Below are positions 25,967 to 34,195 of a stretch of 64,000 bases of DNA, piece after piece. The DNA lies in the NCBI GenBank assembly GCA_020050435.1, contig JAGVKQ010000007.1, forward strand, positions 62,001 through 126,000, read 5' to 3'. Under the pieces are notes generated by a model that was given only the letters and a program-made list of their open reading frames with translations, searched no databases and was not told the origin of the DNA. Numbering within the stretch: the stretch's first letter is position 1; the number at the start of each line of letters is the position of its first letter. A program made the position numbers and the translations under genes. Source of the DNA: Candidatus Caenarcanales bacterium (GTDB lineage Bacteria; Cyanobacteriota; Vampirovibrionia; 2-02-FULL-35-15).

Positions 25967-27016
25967 ATGTTTAACGATCTACTTCTCAAAGCTTTAAATA
26001 AAGAAATTGTACCTCGCCCACCGGTTTGGCTTATGAGGCAAGCTGGAAGATATCTTCCTGAATATCAAAAAATTAGATCAAAGGTTAGCTTTTTAGAATT
26101 ATGTGACGATCCAGAACTTTCTGTAGAAGTAAGTATCCAACCATACACCAGATTTAATACAGATGCAGTAATTGTCTTTAGTGACATTTTACTTCCTGCA
26201 CAGAAGATGGGTTTAGATCTAGAGTTTACTGAAGATGGACCTAAAATAAATAATTTAATTACTCATGAGCATCAGATTAAAGCTTTAAAAATTCCAATGG
26301 CAAATGAAGAAACTTATCCTACTTTAACCGCTATTAAAATGTTAAAAAAAGAAGTTGGCAGTAAGGTTCCTATTGTTGGTTTTAGCGGGGCACCTTGGAC
26401 ATTATTTTGTTATATGACTGAAGGATATAGTTCACCAAACTTTCATAAAGCTAAAAAGTTCTTACATGGAAATCCAGAAGCAGCACATCAGCTGCTCTCT
26501 AAAATTACAAACACTACTTTTTTATATCTCACCATGCAAGCAAATGCTGGAGCCAGTGTTCTTCAGATATTTGATACTTGGGCAGGTCTTTTATCTCTGG
26601 AAGATTACAGAACTTATGCTCTTCCATATTTAAAACAATTATTGAGTGATCTTCTTCCTCTTAAAGTCCCCATTATTTTGTATACGAACAACTCTCATCA
26701 TTTACTTCCTAAAATCTCAATGTTAAAAGTAAATGCTTTAAGTTTAGACTGGAGATGTAATTTACAAGAGGTAAGAGATACCTATGGTAGTAGTCTTGGT
26801 TTGCAGGGAAACTTAGATCCTACGATTTTACTTACTAATGAAACAGTAGTTCGTGAAAAAACAAAAAATATGATTTCAGGAATTAAAGACTGGAATAAAG
26901 GTTATGTTTGTAATTTAGGACATGGTATTTTGCCGACTACACCTATTGAAAATGTTAATGCTTTTCTTGAGACAGTACATGAATTCGTAAGTAATCCTGT
27001 GGCTTTGTCCTCGTAA
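25967..27016 (+). CDS. hemE: Uroporphyrinogen decarboxylase
   Basis: 349 residues from the ATG at 25967, where the family's usual start (MFNDLLLKAL) begins. It decarboxylates the four acetate side chains of uroporphyrinogen III to give coproporphyrinogen III. RPPVWLMRQAGRYLPEYQ is the N-terminal signature with substrate-binding Arg residues; FSDILLPAQ and IFDTWAGLLS follow, then GLQGNLDP near the C-terminus. First gene of a hemE-hemN-hemH-hemY operon. A palindrome begins at the base after its stop codon. Confidence 0.96.
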   Translation: MFNDLLLKALNKEIVPRPPVWLMRQAGRYLPEYQKIRSKVSFLELCDDPELSVEVSIQPYTRFNTDAVIVFSDILLPAQKMGLDLEFTEDGPKINNLITHEHQIKALKIPMANEETYPTLTAIKMLKKEVGSKVPIVGFSGAPWTLFCYMTEGYSSPNFHKAKKFLHGNPEAAHQLLSKITNTTFLYLTMQANAGASVLQIFDTWAGLLSLEDYRTYALPYLKQLLSDLLPLKVPIILYTNNSHHLLPKISMLKVNALSLDWRCNLQEVRDTYGSSLGLQGNLDPTILLTNETVVREKTKNMISGIKDWNKGYVCNLGHGILPTTPIENVNAFLETVHEFVSNPVALSS

Positions 27017-27037
27017 AGACGCCCCGACGGGGCGTCT
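27017..27037. repeat. GAGAC-family palindrome between hemE and hemN
   Basis: Nine-base arms AGACGCCCC and GGGGCGTCT with a GAC loop, starting on the first base after the hemE stop. No T-run follows, so it is not a normal terminator. It shares the AGACG...CGTCT ends with the copies at 14635 and 63933. Confidence 0.75.
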
Positions 27038-27050
27038 CCTCTAATGCTTT

Positions 27051-28445
27051 ATGAAAACACAAACACAGATTTGCCCATCTCCTGAATTGTTAGAAAAGTA
27101 TGCTGTAAGCGTACCTAGATATACTAGCTATCCTACTGCTCCAGAGTGGAAAGATACATTTACTAAAGATGACTTTTTAACTGCCTGTGAAAATGGAAAT
27201 AAAAATAAGTCTCCTATTTCTCTTTATTTTCATTTGCCTTTTTGTGAAAGCCAGTGTTATTTTTGTGCTTGTAATATCGTAATTAGTAAAAAAAGAGATG
27301 TTGTAGAGCCTTATATAAAACACATAAAAAAAGAAATTGTAAGAACCAGTAAACTTATAGGTAAAAATAGAATAGTAGAACAAGTGCATTTGGGTGGTGG
27401 AACTCCTACTTATTTTACTCCTGATGAAATGAAAGACTTTTTTTCTACCGTTAAAGAAAACTTTTCTTTTTCAGAACATTTAGAAGCTGGTGTAGAGGTC
27501 GACCCTCGTGTTACCAGTTTTGAACACTTAAAAGTTTTATCAGAGCTTGGGTTTAACAGAATGAGTATGGGTATTCAGGATTTTGATTCTAAAGTTCAAG
27601 AAGCTGTTAATAGGGTTCAGCCATATGAACAGACCAAAGCTCTTTTTGATAGAGCTAGAGAGCTTGGATTTAATTCTATAAATGTAGATTTAATTTATGG
27701 ATTGCCATATCAAAGTGAAGAGAGTTTTAAAAAAACCATTGAACAAATCATTACTTTAAATCCCGATAGAATTGCACTTTTTCACTATGCTCACTTGCCT
27801 AATATGGTTCCTCATCAGGGGAAATATATTGATTCTTCTACATTGCCCGCTTCTGATGAAAAAATAAAAATCTTTTGTTATGCTTTAAAAACTCTTACAG
27901 AAAACGGCTATGTCTTTATTGGTTTGGATCATTTTGCTAAACCAAATGATGAGTTAGCCATAGCTAGAAAAAATAAAACTTTGCATAGAAACTTTCAGGG
28001 TTACACGACTAAATCTGATTGTGATTTATTTGGCTTTGGTATAACTTCTATCAGTAATATTCAAAATACTTTTTCCCAAAACATAAAAAAAATTAATCCT
28101 TACTATGAAAGTGTAGAAAAAGATGAAACTCCTCTTTTCAGGGGTTTTGTTTTAAATCAAGATGATATTTTAAGAAAAGAAGTAATAATGAGAATCTTAT
28201 GCCATGGAGAGGTAAATAAAAAAGAAATTGAAAAAGAGTTTAATATTAATTTTGATGATTATTTTGCTTATGAAATTGATAAATTGAAAGAATATGAAGA
28301 TGAAGGCTTAATTGATAGAGCTAATATAAGAATTACTCCTTTAGGTCAGCTCTTTCTAAGAAACATAGCATCTACCTTTGATTATTACTTGCAAGAAACA
28401 AAAAGAAAAAATGAGAGGGAGAAAGTCTATTCTAAATCAGTCTAA
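27051..28445 (+). CDS. hemN: Oxygen-independent coproporphyrinogen III oxidase (radical SAM)
   Basis: 464 residues. The N-terminal YTSYPTAPEW and FHLPFCESQCYFCAC contain the Cx3CxxC cluster motif in the HemN form (with the extra Cys). HLGGGTPTYF binds SAM; the C-terminal HemN domain (about 360-450) is present, which separates true HemN from HemW. It oxidises coproporphyrinogen III to protoporphyrinogen IX without oxygen. 34 bases after hemE with no evident Shine-Dalgarno. The tail codons overlap the start of hemH. Confidence 0.95.
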   Translation: MKTQTQICPSPELLEKYAVSVPRYTSYPTAPEWKDTFTKDDFLTACENGNKNKSPISLYFHLPFCESQCYFCACNIVISKKRDVVEPYIKHIKKEIVRTSKLIGKNRIVEQVHLGGGTPTYFTPDEMKDFFSTVKENFSFSEHLEAGVEVDPRVTSFEHLKVLSELGFNRMSMGIQDFDSKVQEAVNRVQPYEQTKALFDRARELGFNSINVDLIYGLPYQSEESFKKTIEQIITLNPDRIALFHYAHLPNMVPHQGKYIDSSTLPASDEKIKIFCYALKTLTENGYVFIGLDHFAKPNDELAIARKNKTLHRNFQGYTTKSDCDLFGFGITSISNIQNTFSQNIKKINPYYESVEKDETPLFRGFVLNQDDILRKEVIMRILCHGEVNKKEIEKEFNINFDDYFAYEIDKLKEYEDEGLIDRANIRITPLGQLFLRNIASTFDYYLQETKRKNEREKVYSKSV

Positions 28446-29445
28446 AACCGCTGTCCTATTAGTGAATTTCGGTGGACCTGATAGCCTTCGTTCTGTAAAA
28501 CCATTTTTATATAATCTTTTTTCTGATTCGAAAATTATAGGACTTCCTGCACCACTTAGACAGTTTCTAGCATGGATAATTTCCACATCGAGAGAAAAAG
28601 CTTCGGGTGAAATGTATAAAAAAATAGGATCTAAAAGTCCTCTTATTCCTATAACCTACCTTCAGTCACAGAAGCTTCAACAACTTTTTAGAAAAAATAA
28701 AATTGACATAGATGTTTTTCTTGGTTTTAGGTACTGTAAACCCTATATTGAAGATTCTTTGGATTTAATTAAATCTAAAGGCTATGAAAAGATAGTAGTT
28801 TTATCACTTTATCCTCAGTATTCTTTTACGACTACAGGATCTACTGAAATGGTAGTGGAGAATTGGAAGAAGAAAAATAATGTACAACGTCAACCTGTTA
28901 TATTCTCTATCAAAGATTGGTACAAAGATGAAGACTACATTCAGTCATATGCAAATCAGATAAATAATGCTCTTGAAAACCTTGATTTAAGAAGTACAGA
29001 AATTTTGTTTAGTGCTCATAGCATACCCATAAAAAACATTTTAAATGGTGATCCTTATGAAAAGCATATAAATGAAACAGCAAAATTGATAATTGAAAAG
29101 CTAAAATGGAAGAAAAAGTGGCACATTGCTTATCAAAGTAAATTAGGACCAGTTAAGTGGCTTGAACCTTCATGCGAGGTAGTCATAGAAGAAATAGCTA
29201 AAAGAAATCAAAATGCAAGTATTTTAGTCGTGCCTATAAGTTTTGTCTGTGAACATGTAGAAACTATTTATGAAATTGGTATGTTATATAAAGAATTTGC
29301 TAGGAAAGCTGGAATTAAAACATTTCGTAGGGTGCCAGCATTAAACACAGATAAATTTTTAATACAAGCACTGTATAATCAGGTGTTGAATGCTTTAGAA
29401 AGCAATAAAATAAATATTAAAGAACTTCTGATAACGTATAAATGA
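28411..29445 (+). CDS. hemH: Ferrochelatase
   Basis: About 344 residues from the ATG at 28411, overlapping the end of hemN by 35 bases; a TTG at 28378 is less likely. Inserts Fe(II) into protoporphyrin IX. The N-terminal LLVNFGGPDSLRSVKPFLYNLFSD is the family signature (shown here in part), FSAHSIPI contains the catalytic His, and PISFVCEHVETIYEI the conserved Glu. No C-terminal membrane or [2Fe-2S] extension. The hemY ATG overlaps its stop by four bases. Confidence 0.95.
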   Translation: MRGRKSILNQSKTAVLLVNFGGPDSLRSVKPFLYNLFSDSKIIGLPAPLRQFLAWIISTSREKASGEMYKKIGSKSPLIPITYLQSQKLQQLFRKNKIDIDVFLGFRYCKPYIEDSLDLIKSKGYEKIVVLSLYPQYSFTTTGSTEMVVENWKKKNNVQRQPVIFSIKDWYKDEDYIQSYANQINNALENLDLRSTEILFSAHSIPIKNILNGDPYEKHINETAKLIIEKLKWKKKWHIAYQSKLGPVKWLEPSCEVVIEEIAKRNQNASILVVPISFVCEHVETIYEIGMLYKEFARKAGIKTFRRVPALNTDKFLIQALYNQVLNALESNKINIKELLITYK

Positions 29446-30833
29446 AAGACGTAATTATTATAGGAGCAGGCATAGCAGGGTTAACAGCTGCTCATGAATT
29501 GCATAAAGAAAAATTAGATTTTCAATTACTTGAACCATCTTATAGAGTTGGTGGAGTGATCGAGACTTTAGAATTAAATGGAAACCTTATAGAAGCAGGG
29601 CCACATACTTTTAGCTCTTTTAGTGCTGATGTTTTAGGTATTGTTAAAGATTTGGGTATTCAGGATGAACTCATTGAAGCTAATCCCACTGCTAAAAAAC
29701 GGTATGTTTGTTTAAATGGAAACTTAATGCCTGTTCCAGCTAATCCACAAGAATTTTTAAAATCAGAATTACTAACTAAGGATGCTAAGTGGACTTTACT
29801 GGAAGAATTTGTTCTTCCACCTGTTAGTAGGGAAGAATCTGTAGAAGACTTTATTTCCAGAAGATTTGGCAGGGAAGTATTAAAAGGTTTAGTACAGCCT
29901 TATTTGAATGGTGTTTTTGCTGGTGATGTTAAAAAACTCTCAGCAAATGCAGTTTTTCCAAAGTTGAAAGAACTTGAATCAAAGCATAAAAGCGTTGGTC
30001 TAGGACTTTTACTTTCTTCAATTGAAAATATTCTTAAAGCAAGGAAACCTCTTACCTTACATTCTTTTAAAAAAGGAATGGAATTTTTACCTAATTCTAT
30101 TTATGAAGAAGTGAAAAATAAAGTAACTTTATCAGTGAAAGATATTGAAATTACAAGAGCAAAAGATTTTTTTATAGTTACATTTAAAGCAAATAATAAA
30201 ACAATAAATTACACCACAAACTCTATTTTATTTGCTATTCCTGCTAATAGAATGAATGAATATGGTTATTTATTCCCTGATGAATATTTGTCTGATTTTA
30301 AGAGCATAGAATATGCTCCCGTTGCTACTGTTACACAATTAGTAGATAAATCAAATATAAAAACAAGTTTAGATGGCTTTGGATTTTTATGTACTTATGA
30401 AGTTCAGAAAAAGCTTTTAGGGACTATTTGGACATCAAGTATTTTTCCAGATAGAGGCAAAGATGATAAGGCTATATTAACTTCATTTATAGGTGGTGCT
30501 CACTTTAAAAAAATATCAGAGCTTAAAGAAGAAGAAATATCAAATATAGTTTCTAGGGAGCTTGCTGATGTTTTAAACATTAGTAATCCAGAATTATTGA
30601 AAACAATTTATATTAGAGTGTATGAACATGCTATTCCCCAGTACAATATGGGACATTTAGATACAGTAAAAAGAATTGAAAAACTGATGGATACAAAATA
30701 CGGTGTTTTTTTTGCTGGTAATTATCTTAGAGGAATATCTATCAATGATACTGTCAAGTCATCTAAATCTGCTGTAGGGAGAATTAAAGATTTTTTAAAA
30801 ACAGTGATAAAAGAAGAAGCGCTTGTTAAATAA
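29442..30833 (+). CDS. hemY: Protoporphyrinogen oxidase, HemY type
   Basis: 463 residues. N-terminal FAD motif VIIIGAGIAGLTAAHEL, followed by EPSYRVGGVIETL, and the C-terminal FAD-contacting GVFFAGNYLRGISINDTVKS. This type is oxygen-dependent (oxidises protoporphyrinogen IX to protoporphyrin IX) and can also use related substrates in coproporphyrin pathways. In an operon with anaerobic HemN it implies a mixed or facultative lifestyle. Its stop is 51 bases before the start of the cobalamin riboswitch aptamer. Confidence 0.93.
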   Translation: MKDVIIIGAGIAGLTAAHELHKEKLDFQLLEPSYRVGGVIETLELNGNLIEAGPHTFSSFSADVLGIVKDLGIQDELIEANPTAKKRYVCLNGNLMPVPANPQEFLKSELLTKDAKWTLLEEFVLPPVSREESVEDFISRRFGREVLKGLVQPYLNGVFAGDVKKLSANAVFPKLKELESKHKSVGLGLLLSSIENILKARKPLTLHSFKKGMEFLPNSIYEEVKNKVTLSVKDIEITRAKDFFIVTFKANNKTINYTTNSILFAIPANRMNEYGYLFPDEYLSDFKSIEYAPVATVTQLVDKSNIKTSLDGFGFLCTYEVQKKLLGTIWTSSIFPDRGKDDKAILTSFIGGAHFKKISELKEEEISNIVSRELADVLNISNPELLKTIYIRVYEHAIPQYNMGHLDTVKRIEKLMDTKYGVFFAGNYLRGISINDTVKSSKSAVGRIKDFLKTVIKEEALVK

Positions 30834-30884
30834 ACACCTCATGCATACATAATTAAGAAAGAAATTTATAGTATTATTTTTATG

Positions 30885-30958
30885 ATTATTATTTGGGGAA
30901 GAAGGGTGAAAATCCTACGCTGACCCGCAACTGTAAAGCCAGAATGCCAAATAATAAT
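30885..30958 (+). ncRNA. Cobalamin (B12) riboswitch aptamer, compact class-II-like
   Basis: A perfect 12-base closing stem P1 is formed by 30885-30896 and 30947-30958 (arms ATTATTATTTGG and CCAAATAATAAT). Inside lie the conserved core pieces in the expected order: GGGGAAG, GGGTGAAAATCC, GACCCGCAACTGTAA and the B12-box GCCAGAATGCC. These match the cobalamin riboswitch consensus. At 74 bases it is compact, without the large peripheral P3-P6 extensions, as in class II riboswitches. Lies between hemY and the repeat-protein gene at 31048. Confidence 0.88.
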
Positions 30959-30968
30959 TTTTCTAAAA

Positions 30969-31048
30969 CTCTTGCGAGGCTCAAGAGGGTAAGTAAAATT
31001 TTAATTTTTCTTTCCCCTCTTTTTGTTAACAATTAGAGGGATTTTTTT
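30969..31048 (+). promoter_or_regulatory. Riboswitch expression platform with competing hairpins
   Basis: CTCTTG (30969-30974) can pair with CAAGAG (30982-30987). CCCTCT (31015-31020) can pair with AGAGGG (31035-31040), which is also the Shine-Dalgarno of the gene at 31048; a second inner stem TTG/CAA (with TTAA loop) lies within it. An identical AGAGGG at 30984-30989 can pair with the same CCCTCT. The downstream hairpin is followed by eight T, so it looks like both an intrinsic terminator and a ribosome-site sequestor. The two alternatives are mutually exclusive. Confidence 0.65.
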
Positions 31049-32754
31049 TGAAGTTATCTTTTCAAAATGCACTTTCATTTTACTTAACCGGAAGGTTGGA
31101 GCATAAATCTTCCAGTGAAAAAGCCAATCTTGATTATACAAATCAAGAGCTTGATGATTTTGAAATGAATAGAAAAGAGTTTGAGAATTATGAAAATGAA
31201 TGTGTAACTTATAAAAATCCTCTTTTAAATGATAGAGCTGATTTAAATACTTTAGATGGTCAATTTAGATTAGGTGGACTTGGTGTCGTTAATTCTTTAT
31301 TTTCAGGAATTGGGGTAAAGCTAGCCAGTAAATTAAGTTTTGCTTCCGGTTTACTTGCAGCAGCAGGCTCTCTGGGATTTTCTTTCATAAAAAACAATGG
31401 AATCTTAGATTCGAAACATTCACTTTTTAGTGTAGGTGGAAATCTTATTAGAGGACCACTTCATATGTTGGATTCGGTCTTTTCTAGTGTTGGTGAACAG
31501 GGTTCAAAATTTACTTTACCTAGCATTTTAGCTGGTGGAGTAAGTGTTTTTAGTCTTGGTAGAACATTGAAAGGAACTGATAATAAATCTTTCGAACTTC
31601 CAAACAACACTATTTCAGGGACATTAGGTAGAACAGCAGTTCATCATATGGATTCTATGTTAGCTAGTAAGGGTACTGAGATATTTTCAAATAGTCAGGG
31701 GCTAGGTTCTTTTCTGGCTTCATCACTTACGACTTTTGGACTTTTAATGCCAGAAAATCTTAGAAAAAAGGAAATACCATGGAAAACATTGGAGGGTTTT
31801 GTAGCTCAAGGAGGAACACATTTTGTAGACTCTTTATTTTCAAGTTTAGGAAATGGACTTACTTCATCTTTTGGTGATGGTAAAAAAATGCTCTTAGGAG
31901 GAGCAGGACTTGCAGCTTCTATTCCTTTAGCTAGTAGTTTACTTTCTAACCTAAGCTATAAAATCCCATTTGGTACTTTTGAAGGAAGAATAGTAAGAGG
32001 AATATTTCATGCTCCTGAAAGTCTTGTATTTAATTTAGGTAGTATGGTTGGATCAGGTGGTTTAGGCTTGCCTTTAACAATGGGTTTTGCTGGTCTGACT
32101 TATCTTACTTGTGTATCTAAAAAAGGAAAAAATCTCTTCAAGAACTTTTCTATTTCTAGGGATAGTTTAAGTGGGCTTGTTCAAAGACTTCCATTTGACT
32201 TTATTTATTCAATGATTTCTTCTTCAGCAAGAAAAATAGGCGCTCTTGTTCCAGCACCCGTTCTTACATTGATAGGACCAGCTCTTTCATTTCAGATTGG
32301 TGAGAAGTTGAAAAATGTAGAAACTAAGTTTGATGATTTAAAAGGTTTAATGCTTAGAAACTCTGTGCACTTGTGGGAAAGTGTTTTATCTCAGTCAGCA
32401 TATAGAACAGGAAGAATGGTAACAGGTACTTTGGATGAAGATATCTCCAGCGGTTCTCTTCTTTCTGATGGCAGATGGCTTTCTGATGATGGAAGAATTG
32501 TTTCTACTATGGCGATCGGTAAGCAGCTTAAAGAACATTCAGAAATCAATTTTAAAAATCTTCTCCTAACCACTTTAGGTGGAATAGGATTTGCTTTTGC
32601 TTCTAGTAAAGTCTTTAAACATGTAATAGGTCAGGAATCACAAAAAACAAATGTACCCGATGTGAAACCACCAGAAGAGCAGAAAATATCTTTGGCATCA
32701 CTGCCAAGAGAAAATATTTTATTAGAACGAAATTTTTTATTAGAGGCAGGGTAA
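31048..32754 (+). CDS. Riboswitch-controlled protein of seven ~60-residue repeats, family unknown
   Basis: 568 residues from a TTG start with AGAGGG seven bases upstream. No signal peptide. After a charged N-terminal 70 residues come seven repeats with anchors near residues 82, 142, 202, 261, 324, 387 and 444. The anchors include PLHMLDSVFSSVG, AVHHMDSMLASKG, THFVDSLFSSLG, FHAPESLVFNLG and SVHLWESVLSQSA. Each repeat ends in a Gly/Ser/Leu-rich amphipathic stretch, so membrane or oligomer contacts are plausible. A hydrophilic C-terminus (about 530-568) follows. It is not a known B12 transporter, synthesis enzyme or B12-independent isozyme that I recognise. Confidence 0.7.
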   Translation: MKLSFQNALSFYLTGRLEHKSSSEKANLDYTNQELDDFEMNRKEFENYENECVTYKNPLLNDRADLNTLDGQFRLGGLGVVNSLFSGIGVKLASKLSFASGLLAAAGSLGFSFIKNNGILDSKHSLFSVGGNLIRGPLHMLDSVFSSVGEQGSKFTLPSILAGGVSVFSLGRTLKGTDNKSFELPNNTISGTLGRTAVHHMDSMLASKGTEIFSNSQGLGSFLASSLTTFGLLMPENLRKKEIPWKTLEGFVAQGGTHFVDSLFSSLGNGLTSSFGDGKKMLLGGAGLAASIPLASSLLSNLSYKIPFGTFEGRIVRGIFHAPESLVFNLGSMVGSGGLGLPLTMGFAGLTYLTCVSKKGKNLFKNFSISRDSLSGLVQRLPFDFIYSMISSSARKIGALVPAPVLTLIGPALSFQIGEKLKNVETKFDDLKGLMLRNSVHLWESVLSQSAYRTGRMVTGTLDEDISSGSLLSDGRWLSDDGRIVSTMAIGKQLKEHSEINFKNLLLTTLGGIGFAFASSKVFKHVIGQESQKTNVPDVKPPEEQKISLASLPRENILLERNFLLEAG

Positions 32755-32774
32755 AGGCTTGATTTATCAAGTCT
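32755..32774. repeat. Palindrome after the repeat-protein gene
   Basis: Arms AGGCTTGAT and ATCAAGTCT around TT (one G-T pair), beginning on the base after the stop codon. The GATTTATC centre and GTCTCT end match the copy within the arginase gene at 63933. Confidence 0.65.
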
Positions 32775-32796
32775 CTTTAAATGAAAGGAAAAATAA

Positions 32797-33531
32797 ATGG
32801 CAATTCAATTAACGAAAATTCCAATGGCAGTATATAAACCAATTACGGTTAATCAAACTCGTACTCGCACTTATAGTGGAAATGTTGTTGCTTTTGATAG
32901 ATCGAGAGAATCTGCGTCGAAGGTAGCATTTAAAGCCACGCTTGATAAAGCTCAAATAAGTCAAAAGTTTTGGGATGATCTATTAGAGAAACTTAGAAAA
33001 GCTGGAGGCGGTGGCGGAGGTGGAAGTTTCGACAGAATTAAAGTAAGCATGCAGCTTATGGATTTTATAAGCAATAAAATGATTAGAGCCTTATTAGAAA
33101 ATATGAAGATGGGCATCCCTCTTCCAGAAAACATTTCTCAAAATCAAGTAAAAAATCAAAATCCTGTTTCTGTATTTCTTCAGGTTGTGACTAATAATCT
33201 CATGAAAATGGTTACCTTATTTGCGTCGGGTAAAGACTTGCCGCTGGCAAGCCTTTACAATCGCCTAACCCAAAATCTTACGAAAGGCGTTGAAAGTCTT
33301 TTTATTGCATTTTCACTCCAGATGAATAAATTGAAAGAAACCTTGAAGAAAGCAAATATAAAGGCGAAATTAAAAGCCGCGATTAATCGCGGCTTTACAG
33401 TTTTGTTTGATTTCTTTGTAGAAATGAAAGAAGAGGTAAAAAATATAATTTACTTTGTAAAGAATTTCTTAAATTTAGAGGTTTCAGATTTTGCGAATAA
33501 TGATGCTAAAATATACGTTGTAAAGAGGTAA
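32797..33531 (+). CDS. Hypothetical protein with poly-glycine hinge and two embedded palindromes
   Basis: 244 residues, no signal peptide. Residues 1-68 form a basic/polar domain, then seven glycines (69-75) and a mostly helical C-terminal region. Residues about 145-154 (GKDLPLASLY) and 193-200 (AAINRGFT) are encoded by palindromes 33230-33258 and 33373-33396. AAAGGA gives a good Shine-Dalgarno. Probably cotranscribed with the riboswitch-controlled gene 42 bases upstream, and lemA follows after six bases. Function unknown. Confidence 0.6.
   Translation: MAIQLTKIPMAVYKPITVNQTRTRTYSGNVVAFDRSRESASKVAFKATLDKAQISQKFWDDLLEKLRKAGGGGGGGSFDRIKVSMQLMDFISNKMIRALLENMKMGIPLPENISQNQVKNQNPVSVFLQVVTNNLMKMVTLFASGKDLPLASLYNRLTQNLTKGVESLFIAFSLQMNKLKETLKKANIKAKLKAAINRGFTVLFDFFVEMKEEVKNIIYFVKNFLNLEVSDFANNDAKIYVVKR
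33230..33258. repeat. Intragenic palindrome (first copy in the gene at 32797)
   Basis: Arms GTAAAG-A-CTTGCC and GGCAAG-C-CTTTAC around a GCT loop, all in frame. GC-rich against AT-rich surroundings. Confidence 0.75.
33373..33396. repeat. Intragenic perfect 24-base palindrome (second copy in the gene at 32797)
   Basis: Arms AAAGCCGCGATT and AATCGCGGCTTT with no loop. In frame, encoding part of a helix-rich region. Confidence 0.8.
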
Positions 33532-33537
33532 ACACTT

Positions 33538-34128
33538 ATGAAAACAGGTCAAATAATTGGATTGTCAGTTTTAGGTTTTATTTTATTATTAGTTTTTTAC
33601 GTTGTTGGATCTTTTAACGGCTTGGTTGGCTTAGATGAACAAGTAAAAAGTTCATGGTCACAGGTAGAAAATGTTTACCAAAGAAGATTAGATTTAATTC
33701 CTAATCTTGTTGAAACTGTTAAAGGTTATGCAGCACATGAAAAAGATACATTTATTCAGGTTACGGAAGCTCGCTCAAGAGCAGCTGGAAGTGCTTCTCC
33801 TGATGTTATAAATGATCCTATAAAGTTTAAAGCATTCCAGGATTCACAGGCTCAGCTTTCTTCATCATTAAGCAGGCTTTTAGTGGTGGTAGAAAAATAT
33901 CCAGACTTAAAAGCAAATGAGAATTTCCTTTCACTTCAGTCTCAGTTAGAAGGTACTGAAAATAGAATTACTGTGGAACGTGGTCGCTATAATGAAGTGG
34001 CACAAATGTTCAATACAAAATTAAGAACATTTCCTAATAATGTAATTGCAGGTATGTTTGGATTCACTTCTAAAGAATATTTCAAGGCTGATACAGGGGC
34101 AGAAAAAGCTCCTAGTGTGATGTTCTAA
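33538..34128 (+). CDS. lemA: LemA family protein
   Basis: 196 residues. One N-terminal membrane helix (residues 7-25) then a coiled helical domain. GLDEQVKSSWSQVENVYQRR and DLIPNLVETVKGYAAHEKDTF are the LemA signatures; ENRITVERGRYNEVAQMFNTKLRTFPNNVIA (two motifs, Nx2 and the C-terminal FPNN) completes the family pattern. LemA genes often sit next to TPM-domain genes such as those at 35443 and 36311; here an aminotransferase gene intervenes. Role in envelope/stress is poorly known. Confidence 0.93.
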   Translation: MKTGQIIGLSVLGFILLLVFYVVGSFNGLVGLDEQVKSSWSQVENVYQRRLDLIPNLVETVKGYAAHEKDTFIQVTEARSRAAGSASPDVINDPIKFKAFQDSQAQLSSSLSRLLVVVEKYPDLKANENFLSLQSQLEGTENRITVERGRYNEVAQMFNTKLRTFPNNVIAGMFGFTSKEYFKADTGAEKAPSVMF

Positions 34129-34150
34129 CATTAAAAATATTTAATGAAGT

Positions 34151-34177
34151 TTGACAAAAAACACTATAGAATAGATT
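34151..34177 (+). promoter_or_regulatory. Possible sigma-70 promoter of the aminotransferase gene
   Basis: TTGACA at 34151-34156 is a perfect -35, with TAGATT at 34172-34177 as a -10 after a short 15-base spacer. AGGA five bases before the ATG at 34196 serves as Shine-Dalgarno. Confidence 0.35.
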
Positions 34178-34195
34178 TCTATTCATAGGAATTTT

